Shown: positions 1 through 5,817 of the stretch, piece by piece
How the letters are laid out: each line of letters begins with the position of its first letter
Numbering within the stretch: the stretch's first letter is position 1
NCBI GenBank assembly: GCA_001839685.1
Contig: MLAK01000116.1
Location: forward strand, 1 to 10,765
Reading direction: 5' to 3'
DNA: 10,765 nt
DNA from: Tritrichomonas foetus
Taxonomy: Eukaryota > Parabasalia > Tritrichomonadida > Tritrichomonadidae
Translations under genes and position numbers: made by a program
Notes under the pieces: model-generated
The model's input: the letters and a program-made list of their open reading frames with translations, nothing else
What the model was told of the DNA's origin: nothing
The model's database searches: none

Positions 1-7
1 TATGGGA

Positions 8-60
8 TGGTCCCACAAAATCTTTGGGGGACCATTTTGTAAACCTTTCATATAGGAGGT
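8..60 (+). repeat. Hairpin-forming dispersed repeat, left copy
   Basis: This 53-bp segment recurs in inverted orientation at 10712-10764, with 50 of 53 bases identical (differences at repeat positions 13, 15 and 28). Its outer half is self-complementary: TGGTCCC pairs with GGGACCA, then after one mismatch CAAA pairs with TTTG, leaving a very small loop. Similarity between the copies stops abruptly after GGAGGT at base 60. It may continue outward beyond the window. It looks like the tip of a dispersed element, MITE-like or transposon-terminal. The family is not recognised. Confidence 0.8.
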
Positions 61-168
61 CTGGGACCAGGTTGGAGAGAGTCAGGTTATATTAGAATTC
101 TTCACAATGAAGCTAATTTGTGCTGTGTTGCATCAGATGCACTTGTACATGTTGTTTCCACTCAATAA
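55..168 (+). pseudogene. Papain-family (C1) cysteine protease, 3' relic
   Basis: In the frame ending at TAA 166-168 the translation contains GPGWRESGYIRILHNEANL followed by CCVASDAL. This matches the C-terminal end of cathepsin L-like cysteine peptidases, which typically reads NSWGxxWGExGYIRxxRN...CGIASDA. The block bearing the catalytic Asn (NSWG) is replaced by GGL where the upstream repeat abuts. Further family residues have changed: Gly to Arg after GW, Gly to Cys in the CG pair, and Pro to His near the end. A stop codon at 40-42 closes the frame upstream, inside the repeat, so about 85-90% of a normal protease is missing and the window edge is not the reason. The stop overlaps TAAA, as in intact trichomonad genes. 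Trichomonads have many secreted and lysosomal C1 proteases. This fragment cannot encode an active one. Confidence 0.6.
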
Positions 169-359
169 AAATTTAAATATTTATTATCTAATTTATAATA
201 TACTTTAAATTTTTGAATCTACAGTGATTAGAATATTCGTAAAAAAGTAACATTATTTTTATTTATTCAAATTTTTGATGATTATTTCTTTGTTGTATAC
301 TAAATGCTAGATGGGAATTTCCCGACCAAATAAAAACGGTTTCATGATTTACGTTTATT

Positions 360-368
360 ATTTACGAA
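360..368 (+). promoter_or_regulatory. ATTTACGAA promoter element, copy 1
   Basis: This exact 9-mer lies 26 nt before the ATG of the 133-residue gene. The same 9-mer occurs upstream of two other genes in the window, each time on the gene's own strand. It is a candidate core-promoter element defined only by this recurrence. A related TTTACGTTTA sits just upstream at about 349-358. Confidence 0.4.
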
Positions 369-394
369 TCTTTGATTAAGAAGAGAATTTTAAA

Positions 395-796
395 ATGTCT
401 CGTTTAATTGTTGAAAAAGAAGCTTCGCTGAGACAAAATGGTCAGCAGTCACAACAAATATATACAGATCATATGTCAAATATTCCAGCCATGATAGCCC
501 CACAGCCTCCTTCTGAAATTAATCCATCATCAATTCTCACTGGTAATTACCATCCAAACAACAACTACATGAATATTTCTCAACCCCAAGAGCAGAATAT
601 GTTACAGCAAAACCACGAAGAATTTTCACAACATGATCAACCAAATATGATATTTCCTCCAATTCCGCCAACTTATATAGCCGAAAGCACCAATAATATT
701 TTAGGGAGAGAAATGTCGATGCAAGAAGCGGATGAACTTTTCGAAAATGCCGAAAAACTTGTTGGTTGGGCATATTGGAATGTTACTGAACAATAA
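395..796 (+). CDS. Small Asn/Gln/Pro-rich protein, unknown function
   Basis: A 133-residue protein that I do not recognise. Residues about 1-20 are charged. Residues about 20-95 are low-complexity, rich in Asn, Gln, Pro and Ser, and probably disordered. Residues about 104-133 form a likely short acidic helix (MSMQEADELFENAEKL) followed by a Trp/Tyr-bearing end (GWAYWN). No signal peptide or membrane segment is visible. That composition suits a scaffold or a nuclear/cytoplasmic interaction protein, but no function can be assigned. The frame is clearly richer in G+C than its flanks, and an ATTTACGAA element lies close upstream, both supporting a real gene. The stop is TAAC, so it lacks the overlapping TAAA seen at most neighbours. 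The first ATG is chosen because it follows the AT-rich leader directly. Confidence 0.6.
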   Translation: MSRLIVEKEASLRQNGQQSQQIYTDHMSNIPAMIAPQPPSEINPSSILTGNYHPNNNYMNISQPQEQNMLQQNHEEFSQHDQPNMIFPPIPPTYIAESTNNILGREMSMQEADELFENAEKLVGWAYWNVTEQ

Positions 797-974
797 CTTT
801 TATCTTTTTGTTAATATTTCTACTGACAACTCAATTTTAGAAAGTTCCATTAAATAGAGCCCTCAATTAATTGCTATTTGAAATGAAATAATATTTAATT
901 TTTCTTTCACCGGTTTTGATCACAAATTCAAAATTTTTATGCAATCAGATCATTTTTTCGAAATCTTGTGAAAT

Positions 975-996
975 AAAGACAATTTAAAATGTCTTT
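975..996. repeat. 22-bp near-perfect palindrome
   Basis: AAAGACA and TGTCTTT flank a TTTAAA core, with one mismatched A/A pair between arm and core. It lies in non-coding DNA about 180 bp after the 133-residue gene. It could form a cruciform or be a binding site for a dimeric protein; nothing more can be said. Confidence 0.6.
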
Positions 997-1139
997 CATC
1001 AATTTTCTTCCGACTATTCATAAAAAAAATACAAAGGTTGCTATAATGATGAAAAATAGTTTTACAAGCAAATATCAGCATGAATTGCATCTATTCAAGT
1101 GAAAAATTATTTTTTTTGATCGATTAATAAATTCAGTTT

Positions 1140-1158
1140 TGTCATTCAGCTAATGACA
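1140..1158. repeat. Hairpin, 7-bp stem, 5-nt loop
   Basis: TGTCATT and AATGACA form a perfect 7-bp stem around the loop CAGCT. It is isolated in non-coding DNA. The T-run after the 3' arm is too short for a bacterial-type terminator, and such a terminator would not be expected in a protist. Confidence 0.5.
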
Positions 1159-1310
1159 GTTTCTCTATACACTTATGGTTTCATCATTCATGTTGCTTCG
1201 TTGAATATGCTGATAATCAGTGATATGGTTTGGATAAAAGGTCATCTTAGATTCACGTTCATTTTCACGATTAATTCACCATATAAATCGGTTTTTGTTA
1301 ATATTTCAAT

Positions 1311-1326
1311 TTCCTAAATTTAGGAA
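1311..1326. repeat. 16-bp perfect palindrome
   Basis: TTCCTAAATTTAGGAA is its own reverse complement. It sits in non-coding DNA just before the weaker foldback formed by ATTTCCCATT and AATGGGGAAT. Confidence 0.6.
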
Positions 1327-1479
1327 GATTTCCCATTTCAAAAAAATAAAAATATTTAATGAATTGAGAATGGGGAATTTCTAATTGATCATAGAATTAC
1401 TTTTGAATTCATTATATTTTTCTTTGATGGTTTTGAGTCATCTTATTGAAAAATTGTTGAAATAAAAACAATATTTTGT

Positions 1480-1497
1480 TAGATGTATACAAACTAA
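1480..1497 (+). repeat. 18-bp inverted repeat A, left arm
   Basis: TAGATGTATACAAACTAA reappears as its exact reverse complement at 2560-2577. Weak similarity continues for some 20-30 bp on the side preceding the core (AAAATTGTTGAAAT here against AAAATTGTGAAAT there). The pair brackets the Myb-like relic. Confidence 0.55.
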
Positions 1498-1590
1498 ATA
1501 GTCTTAACGTACGAAATCACTAAAATGATCCTTATCATCAGTATTACTTAATACCATCAGTCAAAAATCAAAACCCAAATAGCTAAAAGA

Positions 1591-1689
1591 ATGACGAAAA
1601 TTTCCTTTATCGCAAACTTCGCAAATGGCCGAATTCAAAAATATTTCGAAAATGATTCTGAAGAAGCTATTGTTTCAGTTTTCGGGTGA
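1591..1689 (+). other. Possible micro-ORF or gene fragment, 32 aa
   Basis: The frame from ATG 1591 to TGA 1687-1689 encodes 32 residues with protein-like composition (GRIQKYFENDSEEAIVSVFG at the end). It stands out by its higher G+C content and lack of homopolymer codons in an otherwise very AT-rich tract. No initiator-like site, overlapping TAAA or homologue is recognised. It may be a decayed exon, a gene fragment or chance. Confidence 0.15.
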
Positions 1690-1802
1690 ACAGCTTTCAG
1701 TCAATTGTTAAATCTATTTTTTATAGTTATGAGCCATATTTATTCATAGTTTTGAAATTTTGCAACAATTAAACCGAAAAAAGAGCGATTTTGGAGAAAG
1801 CC

Positions 1803-1820
1803 TAAAAAAAAATTGTGAGA
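1803..1820 (+). repeat. 18-bp inverted repeat B, left arm
   Basis: The sequence AAAAAAAAATTGTGAGAA, approximately here, recurs as its reverse complement at 2398-2415. AAATTGTGAGAA occurs again near 2769-2781. Nine of the 18 bases are A, so part of the match is low complexity. The TTGTGAGAA half is the informative part. Confidence 0.45.
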
Positions 1821-1888
1821 AGCTTTTTTTCCAAGAATCATAAAGATTATAATACTGCTTCCCATAATTCTATTTACACTTCTTCTAT

Positions 1889-1908
1889 CGATTTTTAATT
1901 AAAAATCG
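1889..1908. repeat. 20-bp perfect palindrome
   Basis: CGATTTTTAATTAAAAATCG is exactly self-complementary with no loop. It is about 100 bp upstream of the Myb-like relic. It could be a dimer-binding site or a cruciform-prone remnant of a small element. Confidence 0.65.
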
Positions 1909-2010
1909 CGAAAATTTTGATAGTTTTAACTCAGTGATGTTGAATTAATTCAATTTCCATTTGACAAATAAGAATGTATTGAAATCTTTTCTGTCATAAA
2001 ATTTTAGTAT

Positions 2011-2198
2011 ATGAAGAAAATAGACTGGCAGTCCTCAACAGCACATTCTCAAGCAGGGATACAGATACAACGATTGAAAGACCAAATCAAGAAAAATGGA
2101 ATCCAATATGTTTTTTTCCAGACTCAATGCCAAGTGAATTTTCTGATGACTCGCCATTTAGATGGCAAAACATTCATAATCTTCTCATTGATGCCTAA
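2011..2198 (+). pseudogene. Probable frameshifted Myb-like domain relic
   Basis: From ATG 2011 the first frame reads LKDQIKKNGIQY, with the Leu-x3-Ile-x3-Gly spacing of a Myb helix. At the T-run 2111-2117 coding character moves to another frame, which reads FPDSMPSEFSDDSPFRWQNI and then LLIDA before a TAA at 2196-2198. In that second part MP is followed nine residues later by RW and then N, the same spacing as the MPxRTxxQCRxRWxN signature of Myb repeats. The basic RT/QCR residues, the central Trp and the acidic EED are lost. The block is more GC-rich than its flanks. Myb transcription factors are a very large family in trichomonads. I infer a decayed Myb gene fragment with a one-base deletion in the homopolymer. 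An uninterrupted 86-residue reading through to 2271 ends in Phe/Ile/Leu runs and looks artefactual. Confidence 0.35.
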
Positions 2199-2397
2199 AT
2201 TTTTTTTCTTTATATCAAAATTATTAATATTTTTTTTATACTTCATTTTTGTATTTTGGAAAACATTATAATTTTCGATGGAGGGTCATATGATAATAAA
2301 AAGCACGATTTATGATAAGAAATAATCAAGATATTAATGCTATAAAATCCCTTTTTATCTCAATAATTCTCAGAAATTTCTGTGGGGTTTATTTTTT

Positions 2398-2415
2398 TCT
2401 CACAATTTTTTTTTG
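2398..2415 (-). repeat. 18-bp inverted repeat B, right arm
   Basis: TTCTCACAATTTTTTTTT is the reverse complement of the copy at 1803-1820. Confidence 0.45.
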
Positions 2416-2559
2416 GATTTGGTTTTCTCTGTATCTTGATTTTTAAATTATAATATTTATATATTATTAATAGGATTACAATTAAATAATTTTTAGATGA
2501 CAATAATATCAACAATTATTCATTTAGATCTCTCAATGGTCTTCTACATCTAGAGCTAG

Positions 2560-2577
2560 TTAGTTTGTATACATCTA
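2560..2577 (-). repeat. 18-bp inverted repeat A, right arm
   Basis: TTAGTTTGTATACATCTA is the exact reverse complement of 1480-1497. The core GTATAC is itself palindromic, but the match extends asymmetrically well beyond it. Confidence 0.55.
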
Positions 2578-2907
2578 TTTTGTTGCATAATTTCACAATT
2601 TTAAAATATGTCATTCAAAAATATTCCGTCATTTTTATCAGACAATTATTTGGGTTTTCAATTTGTATAAAATAATATTTGAAGAATTTCAATGCGATTG
2701 TTTTGGTAAGGTTGAGAAATAATTCAATATAGTTATAAATATCTTTTTTATTTTTGATAAATAATGAGAAAATTGTGAGAATATGGTGAGAAAATATTCA
2801 ATTTTTCAATTTAACTATTTATCTAATATGATTTCATCAATTGAATCTGGCGAATAATTGGTGAATTTAAAACATGTTAAGGGGAAATAATTATATAAAA
2901 TAGGTGA

Positions 2908-2916
2908 ATTTACGAA
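2908..2916 (+). promoter_or_regulatory. ATTTACGAA promoter element, copy 2
   Basis: The exact 9-mer lies 19 nt before the kinase ATG, on the coding strand. The next bases extend it to TTTACGAATATT. That 12-mer is also present in reverse orientation at 232-243, between the protease relic and the 133-residue gene. Confidence 0.4.
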
Positions 2917-2935
2917 TATTTTCTGAAACATAAAA

Positions 2936-4111
2936 ATGCAAAGATCGCACTCATCCTTGATCAAACGCAAAGAGGGGAAACCAAACACTATTTCCGAATT
3001 TAACCTTGAAGCAGTAAACTACATTACGAAGGTGCTCCAGGATCGCGATTACGAGGTCATCGAGAGGCTCGGTCTTGGCGGATTTTCGATGATCTACAAA
3101 GTCAAATCACTACGCAACAACAACCATTACGCAGCAAAAGTCATATGTATTTCATCTGCGCGTCATGCCAATTGCTTGTCGACTTACAAAAACGAGAAAA
3201 AAGCACTGTCCAGAGTTTATCATGCGAACATTATTAAAATGGCGGAAGCTTTTGAAAGTGGAAAGTTCTGTTTTCTTATTCTAGAGCTATGTGGCTCTCA
3301 GTCATTAAATGATGTCATCAAAAAAGGGACAGCGACGATCCCAGAAAAAATATCTTATATGAGGCAACTCCTTCACGCAATTATTCACGTTCACAGTTGT
3401 GGTTACGCGCATCGTGACATCAAGCCTGCCAATGTTTTGTTTGATGATTTTGGTCGCGTCAAGTTAGCAGATTTTGGAATGTGCGTCAGATTTCAACTTG
3501 GGCAGAAGTCAAGTGAATATTTGGGATCGCCGCATTATATGGCTCCAGAAATATACAAACGCCAGCCATTCGATCCGTTTGCAGCTGATATTTGGGCGCT
3601 CGGTGTCACTTTTTATCTTCTTTGTGGAGGAAAGGTCAATTGGCCCCAAAATATTGAATTATTGAGTCGGATGATTAGGGAGGAAGGCATTGTTGTTCAT
3701 CGCGGCTTGCAGCCCGAAATATCATCAATGGTTCTCCAAATGACACAGATGGATCCTGAACAGCGTCCAAATTTAGCGAAAATTCTCAAGCAGCCTATTT
3801 TTAATACGACTATGGAAAAAAGTCATTCTTTAAGTCGATATAATTCCACAAGTTCTAAAAATCTGAATTTAATCAAGAATTTGCAGCCTAACAAGAAAAA
3901 TAGTACCTCGAATTTAATATCAGGCAAAAAAAAGAGTTACAAGCATTCGCAGCGGAAAAAAACACAAAAGAAAACACCGCATTCACCATCCAATCCAAAT
4001 CTGGCAGCCGCAGGTGGATCAGCCCAGAAAAGCAAGCCAACTGCAAGACACAGGAGGCAGAGATCGGTGACACCACGCGCTCCAGACTTCCACATCCTCA
4101 AATCGAGCTAA
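2936..4111 (+). CDS. Serine/threonine protein kinase, CAMK-like
   Basis: A complete, apparently active eukaryotic protein kinase of 391 residues that transfers ATP phosphate to Ser/Thr. The catalytic domain spans about residues 40-290. Visible motifs are the glycine loop GLGGFS (46-51), the ATP-anchoring Lys68 in AAKV, a helix-C Glu (about 87), HRDIKPAN (159-166) with catalytic Asp161, DFG (179-181), the APE site (203-205), DIWALG (218-223) and the subdomain XI Arg277. HRD followed by KPAN, and SPHYMAPE in the activation segment, indicate Ser/Thr specificity. The C-terminal tail (about 295-391) is rich in Lys, Arg and Ser and probably disordered, with possible proline-directed sites (TPHSPS, SVTPR). 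No membrane or calcium-binding segment is seen. Placement near the CAMK group is tentative, and the substrate is unknown. Its G+C content is visibly higher than that of the large gene at 7155-10112. The stop is TAAT, without overlapping TAAA. Confidence 0.93.
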   Translation: MQRSHSSLIKRKEGKPNTISEFNLEAVNYITKVLQDRDYEVIERLGLGGFSMIYKVKSLRNNNHYAAKVICISSARHANCLSTYKNEKKALSRVYHANIIKMAEAFESGKFCFLILELCGSQSLNDVIKKGTATIPEKISYMRQLLHAIIHVHSCGYAHRDIKPANVLFDDFGRVKLADFGMCVRFQLGQKSSEYLGSPHYMAPEIYKRQPFDPFAADIWALGVTFYLLCGGKVNWPQNIELLSRMIREEGIVVHRGLQPEISSMVLQMTQMDPEQRPNLAKILKQPIFNTTMEKSHSLSRYNSTSSKNLNLIKNLQPNKKNSTSNLISGKKKSYKHSQRKKTQKKTPHSPSNPNLAAAGGSAQKSKPTARHRRQRSVTPRAPDFHILKSS

Positions 4112-4675
4112 TTTGTGCTTTTGGACTGATCAACTAATTAGTTGCTTGATATCTGAAACCGGCCTTCTATGATAAATCTCCTTTTCTTTATAAGATATAA
4201 GGGACAAGTGTTCATTTACTGTTTTTCTTAAAATTTGATTGTGTTAACCCTTTCTCTCTCCTTTTATTTGCATATATTACTTCTGTTCTTTTTGGAAGTC
4301 TTCTAGACTAAACAAAAGCCTAACTTGTGGGGTGGAATAAGAAATCATATTGTTTCCTTTGTTGAACCTTTCTGATGTGATTTTTGTTGATATTCGCATT
4401 TCTATAAGGTGAAAAATATTCCTTTGGTTTAAATTTGAATGATATTTTATATATATAGCGAATGCTATTTCAAATGAGAAATAAATGATTAAAACTGTAA
4501 TAAATGAGAGAATCAATTAGCAAATCACCCAACAAAAGAATAAGAAAAATATTCGTGCCATGCAAAAGCAAAGTTCTGTTTATCCTCATGGGACAGATTT
4601 AGTCTATAAATAAAAAGACAAAAGTGAAAACAAATCTTGTGTTTATTCAGTTTTTGTTTATATAATCTATAAGTT
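4112..4675. other. Convergent 3' intergenic region
   Basis: The 3' ends of the kinase and the tail-anchored gene face each other across about 560 bp. A 14-bp perfect palindrome, CAACTAATTAGTTG, lies at 4131-4144, 20 nt after the kinase stop. A minus-strand frame of 79 codons exists at 4277-4516, but it starts in a hydrophobic AT-rich stretch, has no initiator-like site or TAAA stop, and is not called. The rest presumably contains both 3' UTRs. Confidence 0.5.
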
Positions 4676-5362
4676 TTATTGGAGGCCGCCAATGAATTGA
4701 GCGCCTGTAGAAACAAGGAAGGATCCAGCAACGAAGACTCCGACGTGTCTAAGGTATTGCATCAGAGCTTTCTTTGTTTCTGCTTCTCCATTGTTTTCGA
4801 CGAGCTTTTGGTACCATTTTTGGACTCTTTGGATAACATTAAGTCTCTCTGGTGGTGGAGGTGGTGGTGGTGCATCCTGTGGATGGTGAATGTTGTTCAC
4901 AAGCTCGATTTTGTTCTCATTTTCGTCTTCATCATTTTCCCTATCTGGTCGGATAAGTATAACCTTTGGAGGTTCTTCAGCAGAAACTTCTTGTTCTTGT
5001 TCTGGTTCTGGCTGTTGTTCTGGTTCTGGTTCTGGTTCTGGCTGCTGTTCTGGTTCTGGTTCTGGCTGTTGTTCTGGTTCTGGATTATTTTGATTTGAAA
5101 GATTATCTTCAATACTTTTTTCATTTGATGGTTCTTCGTGAGGATTCTCTTCTGTATTTTCTTTGTTTTCCGCGTCACCTGCTTCTGTTGCTGCCAATGC
5201 TTCAGAAACTTCTTTTATCATTGTATCTTCACCTAATTTTTTAAATTCTTCCTCTAGGCTTGCTGGCGATGATGCTTCTTTCAGCGCTTCTTCGATAGCG
5301 GAGTCTTCGATCTGACTTTCGTTGGTCTCTGCTTGGTTATTATGTGTATTTTCTTCAGACAT
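4676..5362 (-). CDS. Tail-anchored acidic protein with Pro-Glu repeat
   Basis: A 228-residue protein with a long acidic, probably cytosolic region. Residues about 1-92 are rich in Glu, Asn and Ala with helical patches. Residues 94-125 are a Pro-Glu-Gln repeat. A VILIRPDRE segment (134-142) follows, then seven prolines (165-171) and an amphipathic stretch (172-205). A single hydrophobic segment (about 206-227, VGVFVAGSFLVSTGAQFIGG) ends one residue before the stop. No signal peptide is seen, so it fits a C-tail-anchored protein of an internal membrane: ER, or the outer membrane of the hydrogenosome in a parabasalid. Acidic cytosolic domain plus near-terminal membrane span recalls Tom22-type receptors, but I see no diagnostic motif and do not assign that. 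The missing positive residues after the span argue somewhat against a hydrogenosomal anchor. The stop overlaps TAAA. It diverges from TAF10 across 77 bp. Confidence 0.75.
   Translation of the reverse strand: MSEENTHNNQAETNESQIEDSAIEEALKEASSPASLEEEFKKLGEDTMIKEVSEALAATEAGDAENKENTEENPHEEPSNEKSIEDNLSNQNNPEPEQQPEPEPEQQPEPEPEPEQQPEPEQEQEVSAEEPPKVILIRPDRENDEDENENKIELVNNIHHPQDAPPPPPPPERLNVIQRVQKWYQKLVENNGEAETKKALMQYLRHVGVFVAGSFLVSTGAQFIGGLQ
4991..5083 (-). repeat. In-gene hexamer repeat encoding Pro-Glu
   Basis: Nested tandem repeats occur inside the tail-anchored gene. On the + strand the basic unit is GGTTCT, coding Pro-Glu on the other strand. It is punctuated by three copies of GGCTG(T/C)TGTTCTGGTTCTGG starting at 5010, 5040 and 5064. 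The spacing of 30 and then 24 bp differs by one hexamer. The array stays in frame, so its length probably varies between strains by multiples of two residues. Confidence 0.85.
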
Positions 5363-5439
5363 CGAATCGATTCTAATCTGAATGTTCTCAAAAAGTTTGA
5401 TATTAACCTTTATTAGGCCAAATTAAAAAATTATCCAAA
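5363..5439. promoter_or_regulatory. 77-bp divergent promoter
   Basis: This whole interval separates the start codons of the tail-anchored gene (leftward) and TAF10 (rightward), so it must hold both core promoters and both leaders. On the minus strand TCAGATTAGA lies about 10-20 nt before the leftward ATG and loosely resembles the trichomonad initiator TCA-pyrimidine-T/A. No clear initiator is seen before TAF10, and no ATTTACGAA element is present. Confidence 0.6.
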
Positions 5440-5817
5440 ATGACTACGCCATGGATGGAACAAGTCCAAAAGGACAATGCAAACATCGAAAAATTTCTTC
5501 GTGGTATGAGCGAATATCCACCACCAATTCCTGATACAGTTATTATGCATATTCTTGCAGAAGCCGGCTTATCAACATCCGATCCACGCGTTCACAGGAC
5601 ATTAAATGTTGCCTGTCAAAAGTTTATAACTGATGTCCTTCAGGACTGTGTCATGGTTGCCAAGCAAAGAGTGAAAAGTGGGAAGCAATCCAGTTCAAAT
5701 AAAAAAGCCCTCGATCTTCAAGTTTCAGACCTCAAAGTTGGTCTCGAAAACCGTGGAATTCATATAAATCGCCCAGAGTTCATTGTGTCGATTCCGCAAG
5801 CAGATCACGAGGAATAA
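5440..5817 (+). CDS. TAF10: TAF10, histone-fold subunit of TFIID/SAGA
   Basis: A 125-residue TAF10 homologue. This histone-fold protein pairs with TAF3/TAF8 in TFIID and with SPT7-type subunits in SAGA, and acts in the nucleus in RNA polymerase II initiation. The conserved core covers residues about 19-116: FLRGMSEYPPPIPD (like the FL...Y.P.IPD entry of other TAF10s), AGLSTSDPRV (like the AG...DPRI motif), QKFITDVLQD (like AQKFISDI..D), a basic Ser/Lys loop (about 76-92), then LQVSDLKVGLENRGIHINRPEF (the ..DL...L...GI.....P.Y block). It is only the core domain. The long N-terminal extension of animal TAF10 is absent, as is common in compact protist versions. The stop overlaps TAAA. It diverges from the tail-anchored gene. 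Its presence implies a recognisable TAF-containing complex in this lineage. Confidence 0.92.
   Translation: MTTPWMEQVQKDNANIEKFLRGMSEYPPPIPDTVIMHILAEAGLSTSDPRVHRTLNVACQKFITDVLQDCVMVAKQRVKSGKQSSSNKKALDLQVSDLKVGLENRGIHINRPEFIVSIPQADHEE

Larger units (their letters stand above)
797..2010. other. Long AT-rich intergenic tract with palindromes
   Basis: About 1.2 kb without a convincing gene. It holds four near-perfect or perfect palindromes (975-996, 1140-1158, 1311-1326, 1889-1908), listed separately. There is also a weak hairpin pairing ATTTCCCATT (about 1329-1338) with AATGGGGAAT (about 1369-1378). A 32-residue open frame at 1591-1689 has coding-like composition. One arm of each of two 18-bp inverted repeats lies here (1480-1497, 1803-1820). 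No tRNA-like T-loop or other RNA gene signature was seen. Such a long spacer is unusual next to the 77-500 bp spacers elsewhere in the window. Confidence 0.6.
2199..2935. other. AT-rich intergenic tract, no gene seen
   Basis: Roughly 740 bp of very AT-rich DNA between the Myb-like relic and the kinase. It contains the right arms of inverted repeats B (2398-2415) and A (2560-2577), short GAGAA-type repetitions around 2761-2795, and the kinase promoter region with an ATTTACGAA element at 2908-2916. No coding frame or RNA gene can be supported. Confidence 0.6.

Noticed and set aside
537..773. 78-codon minus-strand frame opposite the small Asn/Gln-rich gene
   Set aside because: It is fully contained in the plus gene, which has the upstream element. 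The minus frame lacks any start context.
3474..4076. Alternative frames inside the kinase (+ and -)
   Set aside because: They lie inside a gene with every conserved kinase motif in a single frame.
4277..4516. 79-codon minus-strand frame between kinase and tail-anchored gene
   Set aside because: The hydrophobic AT-derived start, the lack of initiator-like and TAAA signals, and the position in a convergent 3' spacer make it most likely chance. The C-terminal half looks slightly protein-like, so it is not fully excluded.
4525..4731. 68-codon minus-strand frame at the 3' end of the tail-anchored gene
   Set aside because: It overlaps the real gene's C-terminal coding region in another frame and then runs into the AT-rich 3' flank. 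No promoter signal is seen.
4679..5244. Open frames on the + strand (and a second minus frame) across the tail-anchored gene
   Set aside because: They are frame-shifted readings of the hexamer repeat, giving monotonous Trp/Phe, Ser/Gly, Leu/Val or Asn/Gln runs. The -frame of 228 codons has balanced composition and gene signals.
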